The translations under genes and the position numbers were made by a program. A stretch of DNA of 64,000 nucleotides, from contig JBHYFN010000010.1 of assembly GCA_051859505.1 (NCBI GenBank), positions 41,280 to 105,279 of the forward strand, given 5' to 3'. Source of the stretch: JAFIEN01 sp051859505 (lineage in GTDB: Bacteria; Pseudomonadota; Alphaproteobacteria; Rhodobacterales; Rhodobacteraceae). Below, piece by piece: positions 43,631 through 51,940 of this stretch; position 1 is the stretch's first letter; each line of letters begins with the position of its first letter. The notes beneath the pieces were generated by a model. It worked only from the letters and a program-made list of their open reading frames with translations. It did no database searches and was not told the origin of the DNA.

Positions 43631-43716
43631 GGTGACCCGGCCCGCGCGGCTTTCAGGTCAAGGGGGCGGCGGTGCCACGCTCTTTCCGTCAGAGCGCCAG
43701 GGCGCCCGGAGAAAAA
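43631..43716 (+). repeat. Imperfect duplicated segment, copy 1
   Basis: Shares with 44047-44122, in the same orientation and order, the blocks GACCCG, GCGGCTTT, a CAAGG-GCGG stretch, GTGCCACG and GCGCCCGGAG, separated by diverged bases and small gaps. The two copies lie on either side of the peptide B gene. Confidence 0.5.
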
Positions 43717-43776
43717 GAGGAGGGGCACAGCCAGGTCGGCGACCTCGGGCAAATCCGGGATTTCAGTCCGGGGGGC

Positions 43777-43932
43777 CTATTCCGCCGACGGGGTCATCAA
43801 CAGGGTGATCGGAAGCTCGTCTTCACCCTTGTCGCCCACCTTCGCCTCGAGGACGGCGAAAGAGGTCGCGCTGTCCAGTTCTTCGGGCAGGATGCGAAAT
43901 CCCATCAGGTCGTCCTTGTTCACAAAAGCCAT
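43777..43932 (-). CDS. Small precursor-like peptide B (DDLMGFRI motif)
   Basis: 51 residues starting MAFVNKDDLMGFRILPEELD, with a mid part containing AKVGDKGEDEL and ending LLMTPSAE. AGAGGA is eight bases before the ATG at 43932, the same ribosome-site sequence as peptide A. Besides the motif, both peptides carry a G-D-K-x-G element in the C-terminal half. It is on its own transcript, convergent with the ATP-grasp gene and about 340 nt from tRNA-Thr. Probably a second substrate of the same enzymes. Confidence 0.72.
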   Translation of the reverse strand: MAFVNKDDLMGFRILPEELDSATSFAVLEAKVGDKGEDELPITLLMTPSAE

Positions 43933-44046
43933 GCTTTCGGTCCTCTTGTTGCGCTGCACTACACCTCCGGATCAGGCCCGACCGGCGGCCCCTTCTTGTT
44001 GATATGCGGGTTTCGATCCGTCAAGCACGACTGCCGGAGGAAAGGC

Positions 44047-44122
44047 CCGACCCGGGCGGCTTTGCGGGCAAGGCAGCGGCCGTGCCACGATCCGGCCGCC
44101 CGCGCGCCCGGAGGATCAGAGA
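44047..44122 (+). repeat. Imperfect duplicated segment, copy 2
   Basis: Counterpart of 43631-43716 with the same conserved blocks in order. The pair could be a relic of duplication of a peptide-gene cassette or of unequal exchange. Confidence 0.5.
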
Positions 44123-44212
44123 AGCGGACGCGGCATTCAGGTCTTGACCCGGCAAGGTTTGACCCGGCGGGGCGCGAGGCAACCGGCACGAAGCGACCCC
44201 GCGATTTTGGGC

Positions 44213-44240
44213 TTGCGCTTGCGGCGCACCCGGCTAAAAG
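44213..44240 (+). promoter_or_regulatory. Probable tRNA-Thr promoter
   Basis: TTGCGC at 44213-44218 and TAAAAG at 44235-44240 with a 16-bp spacer, about 30 bp before the mature tRNA 5' end, a spacing usual for alphaproteobacterial tRNA promoters. Confidence 0.5.
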
Positions 44241-44271
44241 CAGCGCGCCGGAGGCGATGTGATCCGGCCCG

Positions 44272-44346
<75 letters not shown>

Positions 44347-44399
44347 TTCCCCAAGCCCCTGACACCAATCAACCTTCTGCCTGTGCCGTCGCGCGGGCG

Positions 44400-46268
44400 T
44401 CAGTCAGCCTGTCGGGGTCGCAGCAGCTGACGCGAGGCCGCATCCTGCGGGTCGAACGGCGTGCCATAGCCCGGCGCATTGACGAAGCGCGCCATGCGCA
44501 GCCGCAACTCTGCCTGCGCGCCGGGGGCGAGGTCGATCCCCAGCCAGCGCCCGTTGATCGGCAGGGCCTCGCCCTCTTGTTCGGCGGTCAGGAAGTCATG
44601 TTCGCCAAAGGCCCCGGCCTGCGCGATCACCCAGCGCGGGGTACGGGCGTCGGTATTGACCAGCGTGACGCCGATGCCTTCGGCGTCGATCCGGTGGACC
44701 AGCGCCGCAACCCCGGGGGGCAGGCCGGGGCGCTGGCCTTCCGCGTCGAACCAGCGGATCGAGGCATGTTGCAGCCCGCCGTGATAGACATGCATCGGCG
44801 CGCCCATCGTCAGCTGCACCAGCGCCTCGCACAGCACGGGCGTGAGTTCCTGCCAGATGTGGATATTGGTGCGGTCGTGGTCCATCAGCGCCGGGTCATG
44901 CGCGTCGCTGCGGAAATTGGCGATCTGGGCCGCCACGGTTTCCAGCGTCGTCTGCAGGCGGCGGGCCGGATAGCCCGGATCGCGGCCCCGGATATAAGCG
45001 AACCACTGCGCGGTATTGCCGTTAAATCCCATGTGCCCGCCGATGTTCTTCGCATAGCCGGAAAAGCCGGTGTCGATCGTCTCGAACACTTCCGACAGGC
45101 CGCGCTCGGCGCGCTCGGCATCCTCTTCGGCCAGCGACATCATCCAGAGGTAGACGCCATACATCGGATGCAGCTCGCGCCAGTCGCGCCAGCCGGCGTC
45201 GTAATGGCGGTTGGGAACAAGGGTCTTGCCCCCCTCCTCGCGCCTGAGCGACCAGAGGTGATCCAGCTGGCTGCGCGGCAGGTCGAGGTGGCTTCTGTCG
45301 CCGGTCAGCAGTACGGCATTCGTGGCGGCGATGCAGAGCGGTTCGAGGATGGAAAAGGCGCCATGCGGCCAGCGCCAGCCGTAGTAGCCGCCCCACCACT
45401 TGCCGTCATTGTATTCACCGATCTGCCCCGACAGGCCGATATTGTCGGGCGTGATGCCGCCGTTTTCCGCCGTCCGCTCCGCCCAGGCGGCGGTGTAGTC
45501 CAGCGCCCAGTCGCGGAAGGACGCGTCACCCGTGTGCAGATAGGCGTGGAGCGCCATCGAGGTGGCGCCAAGGTTCAGCGGCACGTCGCCACGCGCCTGC
45601 CGGGCGTTGATGCGGGTCAGGATCTCGGCATAGGTCGCGTCGTCCGACCAGGGGCATTTCATCGCATAAGGGTCGATGCCCGGCAGATCCTCGAAGGGTG
45701 GCAGGTAGTTGTCCAGGATCTCGCGGTGGGTGGACCAATCCTCGGCCGTCTGCTGGAAGCGGGGGCCGCGGCTGCCGGTGATGGGCGAGCGGATCAGGCG
45801 GCGCGCGCCGTCCCAGTTGCCGGCGCGGTCGGTGGTATAGAGCGTGGCGAAACTGACGGCGCGGCTGCGTTCCTTGAGCGAGGTGGGATCGGCAAGGCCC
45901 AGGAAATACTGGAACAGATAGCCTTCGCCGTGGTGCATCCAGTCGTAATAGGCGTCGAATTCCGCGTGGATCTGGCCGTATTCCGTCCATTGCCAGGTGA
46001 TCCCGTCCCAGATCACCCGCGCCCGGTCCAGCACCGCCCGGCTGCCCCCCAGCGCATAGAGGAGGGGGAAGTTCATGAAGCCCTCGTAAGGGTCGTCGGA
46101 CCCGTCCATCCCGGGCCATGCGTCGCGCCAGTACAGCGTGCCGTCGGGGCGGGCATAGCGGTCGGCGAATTCAAGGGCGGCGGCATCGAGCACGTCGAAG
46201 AGGTGGCGTTGCAGAAGCGCCCAGTCGGGCGGGGCGACGCGGGTCGTGGCGGAAAGGGTGGGGATCAC
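44400..46268 (-). CDS. Uncharacterised 622-residue protein in a sugar-importer operon, possible (alpha/alpha)-barrel glycan enzyme
   Basis: No family could be named. Long alpha-helical body rich in Trp/Tyr/His with motifs such as FDAYYDWMHHGEGYLFQYF, GKWWGGYYGWRWPHGAF, NRHYDAGWRDWRELHPMYG and NIGGHMGFNGNTAQW. These aromatic clusters repeat in a way seen in (alpha/alpha)6-barrel glycosidases and polysaccharide lyases. The last 130 residues look like a beta-sandwich. Its start overlaps the stop of the ATPase gene (ATGA), so it belongs to this importer operon and should act on the imported saccharide in the cytoplasm (no signal peptide). Confidence 0.6.
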   Translation of the reverse strand: MIPTLSATTRVAPPDWALLQRHLFDVLDAAALEFADRYARPDGTLYWRDAWPGMDGSDDPYEGFMNFPLLYALGGSRAVLDRARVIWDGITWQWTEYGQIHAEFDAYYDWMHHGEGYLFQYFLGLADPTSLKERSRAVSFATLYTTDRAGNWDGARRLIRSPITGSRGPRFQQTAEDWSTHREILDNYLPPFEDLPGIDPYAMKCPWSDDATYAEILTRINARQARGDVPLNLGATSMALHAYLHTGDASFRDWALDYTAAWAERTAENGGITPDNIGLSGQIGEYNDGKWWGGYYGWRWPHGAFSILEPLCIAATNAVLLTGDRSHLDLPRSQLDHLWSLRREEGGKTLVPNRHYDAGWRDWRELHPMYGVYLWMMSLAEEDAERAERGLSEVFETIDTGFSGYAKNIGGHMGFNGNTAQWFAYIRGRDPGYPARRLQTTLETVAAQIANFRSDAHDPALMDHDRTNIHIWQELTPVLCEALVQLTMGAPMHVYHGGLQHASIRWFDAEGQRPGLPPGVAALVHRIDAEGIGVTLVNTDARTPRWVIAQAGAFGEHDFLTAEQEGEALPINGRWLGIDLAPGAQAELRLRMARFVNAPGYGTPFDPQDAASRQLLRPRQAD

Positions 46269-47335
46269 AATGCGGTGCCTGTTTCGGGGTTGAAGAAGGT
46301 GATGGCCGAACGGTCGATACCAAGCGCGATCCTTGCCCCCGGCGCAAGGCCGATGCGGGGCGGCAGGCGGGCGGTGATCTCGCGCCCTGCGACGGTCAGG
46401 ACCACCATCGTGTCGGGGCCCGTGGGCTCGATCACCTCGATCCGGCCGGTCAGGCGAGCGGGGCTGCCTTCGGCAAGGGTGAAATGCTCGGGCCGGATGC
46501 CCGCGATGACCCGCGCCCCCTGCCCCGCCGGCGCGCGGTCAAGCGCCAGTCGCTGGCGATCACCCGACAGGATCAGCGCAGGGCCGCCCTCGGTCTCGAC
46601 CGTGCCATCGAGGAAGTTCATCGCGGGCGAGCCTATGAAGCCCGCCACGAACATGTTGGCGGGCCGGTCGTAGATCGTCTGCGGATCGGCAAGCTGCTGG
46701 ATCACGCCTTCCTTCATCACCGCGACCTTTGTGCCCAGCGTCATCGCCTCGACCTGATCGTGGGTCACATAGACGACGGTGGTGCCAAGCCGGTCGTGCA
46801 GGCGCTTGATCTCGGTCCGCATCTCGACGCGCAGCTTGGCGTCGAGGTTCGACAGCGGCTCGTCGAACAGAAAGAGGTCGGGATCGCGCACGATGGCGCG
46901 GCCCATGGCCACGCGCTGGCGCTGGCCGCCGGAAAGCTGCGCGGGCTTGCGGTCCAGAAGGTGTCCGATCTGCAGAAGCTCGGCGGCGGCGCGGACCTTG
47001 TCCATGCGCTCGGGCGCGGGAACCTTCCGCATCTCGAGGCCGAAGCCGATGTTCCGCGCCACGTCCATCGTGGGGTAAAGCGCATAGGACTGGAACACCA
47101 TCGCGATGTTGCGGTCCTTGGGGAAGACGTTGTTCATGCGCCTGCCGCCGACAAGGATGTCGCCCGCCGAAGCCTCTTCCAGCCCGGCGATGATCGACAG
47201 AAGCGTGGACTTGCCGCAGCCCGAAGGGCCGAGGAGGACGAGGAAACCGCCGTCTTCAAGCTCCAGATCGACCGAGCTCAGCACCTCGAGCGCGCCAAAG
47301 CTTTTGCGGATGCCCTGCAACTCAAGCGTCGCCAT
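46265..47335 (-). CDS. Sugar ABC importer ATPase (MalK/UgpC type)
   Basis: 356 residues. Walker A GPSGCGKST, Q-loop, signature LSGGQRQRVAMGRAIVRDPDLFLFDEPLSNLDAKLR and a C-terminal OB-fold regulatory part (GIRPEHF) as in MalK/UgpC. It powers the MalFG-like pair upstream. Four-nt overlap with the downstream 622-residue gene; 3 nt from the preceding permease gene. Confidence 0.93.
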   Translation of the reverse strand: MATLELQGIRKSFGALEVLSSVDLELEDGGFLVLLGPSGCGKSTLLSIIAGLEEASAGDILVGGRRMNNVFPKDRNIAMVFQSYALYPTMDVARNIGFGLEMRKVPAPERMDKVRAAAELLQIGHLLDRKPAQLSGGQRQRVAMGRAIVRDPDLFLFDEPLSNLDAKLRVEMRTEIKRLHDRLGTTVVYVTHDQVEAMTLGTKVAVMKEGVIQQLADPQTIYDRPANMFVAGFIGSPAMNFLDGTVETEGGPALILSGDRQRLALDRAPAGQGARVIAGIRPEHFTLAEGSPARLTGRIEVIEPTGPDTMVVLTVAGREITARLPPRIGLAPGARIALGIDRSAITFFNPETGTAL

Positions 47336-47338
47336 GCC

Positions 47339-48169
47339 CTACCCTTTCACCGCGCCGGCCGCGATTCCCGCGACCATCGCCCGCTGGATCAGCGCAAACA
47401 GCACGATCACCGGCAGGATCGAGATGATGCCGCCTGCCGCCAGCATCCCCCAGGGCAGCTGGAACTCGCCCACCATGAGCTGCAGCCCCACGGGCCAGGT
47501 GCGCGATCCCTGGCTGGTGGTCAGCATCAGCGCGAAGAGAAACTCGTTCCAGGCGGCGATGGCGACGAAGATGCAGGTCGCGAGCACCCCGTTCCGGGCA
47601 ATCGGCATGACGATGCGGACCATCGCACCCAGCCGGGTCGATCCGTCGATCCGGGCGGCACTTTCGAGTTCCTTCGGGGCGGCGTCGAAAAAGCCCTTCA
47701 TCATCCAGACGAACAGCGGCAGCAGGAACGACGTATAGGCGATGGCAAGGCCAAGGCGGCTGTCCAGGAGCCCCACCTGCCGCATGACGACGAAGAGCGG
47801 AATGATCATCATCACCGCCGGAAACATCCGCACGACCAGATAGCCCATCATCAGGGGCATCCGCCCCGGAAAGCGGAAGCGGGCGAAGGCATAGCTCGCG
47901 ATGGTCCCGGTCAGAAGGCAGATGGCGACGGTCACGGTGGTCACGACCAGCGAATTGAGGACCAGAACCGGGTAATTCGACTGGTTCCAGAGCGTCACGT
48001 AATGGTCGAAGGTGATGCGGGTCGGCCAGTAGATCATCTCGCGCGTGACGATATCGGCCTCGTATTTCAGCGAGGTGAGCAGCGTCCACAGGATCGGCGC
48101 GATGCAGATCACCGACAGGAGAACCAGCACCGCATAGGTCAGCGCGTCCCAGAGTCTTGACCTTGGCAT
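47339..48169 (-). CDS. Sugar ABC importer permease (MalG type)
   Basis: 276 residues with six predicted membrane helices. The EAA loop reads KELESAARIDGSTRLGAMVRIVMPIARNG, the coupling helix that docks on the ATPase. Adjacent MalF-type permease stops 3 nt before its start. Confidence 0.92.
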   Translation of the reverse strand: MPRSRLWDALTYAVLVLLSVICIAPILWTLLTSLKYEADIVTREMIYWPTRITFDHYVTLWNQSNYPVLVLNSLVVTTVTVAICLLTGTIASYAFARFRFPGRMPLMMGYLVVRMFPAVMMIIPLFVVMRQVGLLDSRLGLAIAYTSFLLPLFVWMMKGFFDAAPKELESAARIDGSTRLGAMVRIVMPIARNGVLATCIFVAIAAWNEFLFALMLTTSQGSRTWPVGLQLMVGEFQLPWGMLAAGGIISILPVIVLFALIQRAMVAGIAAGAVKG

Positions 48170-48172
48170 GGC

Positions 48173-49120
48173 TTACTCCTGATTGATGCGGCTGAGGCGG
48201 ATGTAGATCCAGGCGAAGATCATCAGCAGGATGAACATCACCACGGACAGGGCGCTGGCATAGCCGAAATTGAAGTCTCGATAGGCGGTCTGGAAGGCAA
48301 AGAGCGACAGCACCATCGTCGACCGCCCCGGCCCGCCGCTGGTGAGGACCAGCAGAAGATCGGGCGAATTCACCAGCCCGATCACCCGCAGGATGACGGC
48401 GGCGGCGATGATCGTCTTGATCATCGGCAGGGTGATGAGGCGCAGTTGCGCGACAGGCCCCGCACCATCGATGCTGGCGGCCTTGTAAAGGTCGGTCGGG
48501 ATACCCTTCAGCCCCGCGAGGATGAGGAGGGTGAAGAAGGGAAAGCTTTTCCAGGCCTCGACCATGATGGCGGCGGCCATGGCGGTGGCGGGATCGGCGA
48601 ACCAGGCGCGGTAGCTGTCGATCAGGCCGGCCTTCAGAAGCAGGTCGTTGATGACGCCCAGCCGCGGATCCAGCATCAGCGACCACATATGCCCCGCAAC
48701 CACATTGGGCAGGAAGAAGGGCAGAAGGATCATCACCGCGAAGATGCGGCTGCCCGGCAGGTTGCGGTGAAGGGCGAGTGCCGCGATCAGGCCGATCAGG
48801 AACTCGAGGATGATCGCGAAGGTGACCCAGACGGCCGTGTTGCGCAGCGAGAGCCAGAAGATCGGATCGTTGATCATCCGCTGGTAATGCTTGAGCCCCA
48901 CGAAGCCGGTGCCCAGATCGGGCCGGTTCAGCCGCATCTCGCGGAAGCTCAGCTGCATGCCGTAGAGCGTGGGGTAAAGGACCACCGCCGTGATGAGGAG
49001 GAGCGAGGGCAGGATGAGCAGGAACATCCAGTAGCGCGTCTCGGACAGCTCTCCGATCATGCGGACGGGGTTGATCGCCTCCCATGTCGTTCTTGGCGGT
49101 GATGCGGGGCTGGATGTCAT
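48173..49120 (-). CDS. Sugar ABC importer permease (MalF type)
   Basis: 315 residues from ATG 49120; the open frame further upstream only covers repeat R5. Six membrane segments beginning at ETRYWMFLLILPSLLLITAVV, EAA loop TDLYKAASIDGAGPVAQLRLITLPMIK. Forms the heterodimeric channel with the MalG-type partner. Confidence 0.92.
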   Translation of the reverse strand: MTSSPASPPRTTWEAINPVRMIGELSETRYWMFLLILPSLLLITAVVLYPTLYGMQLSFREMRLNRPDLGTGFVGLKHYQRMINDPIFWLSLRNTAVWVTFAIILEFLIGLIAALALHRNLPGSRIFAVMILLPFFLPNVVAGHMWSLMLDPRLGVINDLLLKAGLIDSYRAWFADPATAMAAAIMVEAWKSFPFFTLLILAGLKGIPTDLYKAASIDGAGPVAQLRLITLPMIKTIIAAAVILRVIGLVNSPDLLLVLTSGGPGRSTMVLSLFAFQTAYRDFNFGYASALSVVMFILLMIFAWIYIRLSRINQE

Positions 49121-49170
49121 GGGTTCTGGCGGATCGGGTGGTCCCTTGGGCCCGGCCCTCGCGCCCGTGG

Positions 49171-49215
49171 CGGGCGGAGGAGCCTCCGGCGGGGATATTT
49201 GGGAACAAAAGAAGC
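49171..49215 (+). repeat. Structured intergenic repeat, copy R5 (short form)
   Basis: Located in the 174-nt gap between the binding-protein gene and its first permease gene. A GGAGGAGCCTCC stem precedes GGGGATATTTGGG and AACAAAAGAAGC. The long first hairpin of R1 and R4 is missing. Read on the transcript (minus) strand, it would sit at the 3' end of the binding-protein cistron, where stabilising hairpins commonly raise binding-protein levels. Confidence 0.7.
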
Positions 49216-49294
49216 AGCAGGTGTTTTGCAGCTGGGGCAAGGTCGGCGCGGGCGGGCGGGAGAAGACCCGCCCGCGCCGGGGGCGAGGGCCGCG

Positions 49295-50548
49295 CTAGCG
49301 GATCGCCTCGTCAAGGGCGGCGATCATCTGATCGACCGCCTGTTCCGGGGTCAGCTGCCCGATCAGCACCGCCTGGAAGAGCGGCATGACCGAGGTTTCC
49401 GACCAGCCCGCATAGCCCGGGAAGCTGGGCGGCGGGCCGCCGAAGCCCAGCGTTTCCGAGGCCGGCGCATAAAGCGGATCGCCCGCGATGCGCGGATCGG
49501 CGGCGGCGACGCTCGAGGCCGGGAAATAGCCGGTGGCTTCCAGCAGGGCGACCGCGGCATCGGGTTCGCCCCAGTAGGAGATCCAGTCCCAGGCGGCATC
49601 GGCATTGGCCTCGCTCGTCATCGAGTTGAAGGCATAGCCAAGCCGCGCGACGCGGGCGGCGGGGCCGGCGGGCATGACGGCGGTGGCGAATTCGACGCCG
49701 GGTTCGAGGAAGCTGACCATATCCTGGAAGGATCCGGTATGGTGCCAGATCATGCCGGTCTGGCCGGTCTGGAAGGCCTCCATGATCTGGCGGAACCCGT
49801 CGTTGGGGGCGCTGGGGGGCACGGCGCCATGACGGGTGAGAAGGCCCGCATACCAGTCCACCGCCTCGACCGCGGCATCGCGGTTCAGGCCGATCTCGCC
49901 ATTGCTGACGATGGGGGCGCCGAAGCTTTCCATCACGTCGATCACGAAGGACTGCCCGCCCGCGCCGCCGCGCATGCTGAAGCCGTAGCGGTTCTGCGAC
50001 GCATCGGTGACGGCGATGGCGGCCTGTTCGAACTCGGCGAAGGTCGTGGGGGCCGAGAGCCCTTCGGCATCGAACCAGTCCTTGCGGTAATACATCCAGG
50101 GCACGAAGGCGAAGGCCGGCAGGCCGTAGATGCGCCCGTCGGCATCGGTGATCGAGGCGAAGCGGGCGTCGTCGAAATCACCCCGCCTGTCCCAGGCCTC
50201 GAGCCGGTCTGTCAGGTCGATCAGCGCGCCCATGGCATGCAGGTCGGCGAAGCGTTCCGAGGCGACCATCGTCACATCGGGGCGCGCATTGGCGACGACG
50301 GCCGCCGTGACCTTGGCCATGAATTCCGGGTTGGGGATGTTTTCCTGCGTCACCCTTATATCGGGAAAGCTGGCGTGGAACGAGGCCATCACCGCCTCGA
50401 GCCCCGAGAACTCGGACTGGCTGGTGAAGGTGTGCCAGTAGTTGATCGCGGCCTGCTGGGCCATGGCCCAATGCGGCAGGAGCGCGGTTGCACCGACTGC
50501 GCCGGCACCTGACTGAAGCAGGCGGCGTCTGGAAAGCGTCGAAGTCAT
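49295..50548 (-). CDS. Extracellular solute-binding protein of sugar ABC importer
   Basis: 417 residues. Twin-arginine-type signal (SRRRLLQSGAGAVGATALLP), cleaved near AMAQQ. The mature N-terminus INYWHTFTSQSEFSGLEAVMASF and the GIPWMYYRKDWF-like block (VPWMYYRKDWFDAEGL) mark cluster-B (family 1) sugar-binding proteins. Upstream of the MalFG permeases in the same direction. Confidence 0.92.
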   Translation of the reverse strand: MTSTLSRRRLLQSGAGAVGATALLPHWAMAQQAAINYWHTFTSQSEFSGLEAVMASFHASFPDIRVTQENIPNPEFMAKVTAAVVANARPDVTMVASERFADLHAMGALIDLTDRLEAWDRRGDFDDARFASITDADGRIYGLPAFAFVPWMYYRKDWFDAEGLSAPTTFAEFEQAAIAVTDASQNRYGFSMRGGAGGQSFVIDVMESFGAPIVSNGEIGLNRDAAVEAVDWYAGLLTRHGAVPPSAPNDGFRQIMEAFQTGQTGMIWHHTGSFQDMVSFLEPGVEFATAVMPAGPAARVARLGYAFNSMTSEANADAAWDWISYWGEPDAAVALLEATGYFPASSVAAADPRIAGDPLYAPASETLGFGGPPPSFPGYAGWSETSVMPLFQAVLIGQLTPEQAVDQMIAALDEAIR

Positions 50549-50611
50549 GGGTTCCTCCCTTCTGGATGGCGCCGGGCGGGCGTTCCGCCTCTGTCCCGGC
50601 CGGTCGGGTGG

Positions 50612-51736
50612 TCAGAAATGCCGTTCGGTCACCTCCACCCTGGCGATGGCCTGCGCATCAAGCGCCTTCGGATCGGCGTGGTAGCCAAGGCCCGGCGCGT
50701 CGCTGACCGTCAGCTTGCCGTCCACGATGGCGAGCGGGCCGAGGTCTTTGAGACCGTCGATCTGGTCAGTGTTCATGACCAGCTGTTCGTAATAGTCGTT
50801 GTTGCTGATGGCGGCGCAGATCTGGGCGTTCTCCAGCCCCATGCCGTGCACCTGACAGCGCATCCCGAAGCTTTCCGACAGATGGGCGATCTTCATCGCA
50901 CCCGTGAATCCGCCCTTGTAGAAGGAGGACACGCGGGTCATGTCGAGGGCGCGGGCCTCGATCCAGCTGGCCATGTTGAAATGCACCCCGTCCGAGGTTT
51001 CGGCGGCCAGGACCGGGATATCCAGCTTCTCGCAGAGCTTCGTATAGGCGCCGAGGTAGAATTCGCGCATCGGTTCTTCGTACCACAGGAACCCTTCGTC
51101 CTGCAGCGCGCGGCCCACGGTCAGCGCGTCGACATAGTCCCAGCCGGCCGAGCCGTCGAACATCAGGTCGGCCTCCGGGCCCGTCCAGCGGCGCAGGGCG
51201 CGCGAAAGCTCGATATCGCGCTTCACATCGCCCCAGGCATGCAGCTTGAAGGCGGTAAAGCCGATGTCCATGCAATGCTTGATGTGGCGTTCGTATTCGG
51301 CAAGCGTCGGCCAGGTCACGGTCGAGGCATAGGCCGGCACCACCCGGTCATGGCCGCCCAGCATCTGATAGACCGGCATGCCGGCGACCTGCGATTTCAC
51401 ATCCCAGCACAGCATGTCGAGCGCGCCCAGAAGGCGCATGTTGATCTCTTCGACCCGGTCCACCTCCCAGACCAGATGCCACATGCGTTCGGTCAGGAGG
51501 GGGTTCTCGCCGATGAAATGGTGGAACCGGCGGCGGACAAGGTCGAGCACGGCATCGCCGCGCGTGAACTCGACCACGCCCGCGATGCCGGCATCCGTCT
51601 CCATCCGCACGACGGCCTTGCGCGGTCGGCCACCCTTCGGGATATCGCCATGCGAGCCGGGAAGCCCGTCGCGCCAGATGAAGGCGGGGCCGGGGTCGGT
51701 TTCGGTAAGCCAGGTCGTGAAGCCGGTGATCTTCAT
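50612..51736 (-). CDS. Enolase-superfamily sugar-acid dehydratase (mandelate racemase group)
   Basis: 374 residues from ATG 51736. Metal ligands Asp in LMFDGSAGWD, Glu in FLWYEEPMRE and Glu in VLAAETSDGVH; the catalytic pair is K-x-H in GFTAFKLHAWG and His in CQVHGMGLENAQ. This set fits acid-sugar dehydratases rather than racemases. Probably dehydrates the aldonate or uronate derived from the sugar imported by the downstream system; substrate unknown. First gene after the promoter that contains a TGATATATCTT site 12 bp upstream of its start. Confidence 0.85.
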   Translation of the reverse strand: MKITGFTTWLTETDPGPAFIWRDGLPGSHGDIPKGGRPRKAVVRMETDAGIAGVVEFTRGDAVLDLVRRRFHHFIGENPLLTERMWHLVWEVDRVEEINMRLLGALDMLCWDVKSQVAGMPVYQMLGGHDRVVPAYASTVTWPTLAEYERHIKHCMDIGFTAFKLHAWGDVKRDIELSRALRRWTGPEADLMFDGSAGWDYVDALTVGRALQDEGFLWYEEPMREFYLGAYTKLCEKLDIPVLAAETSDGVHFNMASWIEARALDMTRVSSFYKGGFTGAMKIAHLSESFGMRCQVHGMGLENAQICAAISNNDYYEQLVMNTDQIDGLKDLGPLAIVDGKLTVSDAPGLGYHADPKALDAQAIARVEVTERHF

Positions 51737-51748
51737 GGTTTCGCCATC

Positions 51749-51759
51749 TGATATATCTT
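51749..51759. promoter_or_regulatory. TGATATATCTT operator-like site 1
   Basis: 11-mer with the self-complementary core GATATATC, just upstream of the dehydratase gene. Identical to the sites at 51837-51847 and 57218-57228, the only copies I noticed, all in intergenic DNA of the two importer systems. Confidence 0.6.
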
Positions 51760-51836
51760 GAAGCAAGGTTAGACTACATAATGGCGCAGAACCAAGAGGA
51801 TTCCGAACCGGATCAGCTCCGGTTTTTGCTTTGTTC

Positions 51837-51847
51837 TGATATATCTT
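51837..51847. promoter_or_regulatory. TGATATATCTT operator-like site 2
   Basis: Same 11-mer in the divergent region, 94 bp before the GntR gene and about 100 bp before the dehydratase gene; could serve autoregulation together with site 1. Confidence 0.6.
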
Positions 51848-51940
51848 TCGAACTCCGGCGACAGTGACAAGTTTTTCTGGACAAATGGCGCCCGATTCCG
51901 GTCTTTTGGATATGTCAACGGCCGGGATAGCGCGTTCCAA

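Larger units (their letters stand above)
43933..44271. other. 339-nt gap between peptide B and tRNA-Thr
   Basis: Contains the upstream region of peptide B (minus strand), the second copy of the duplicated segment at 44047-44122 and the tRNA promoter at 44213-44240. No convincing gene; open frames here are Arg/Pro-rich. Confidence 0.5.
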
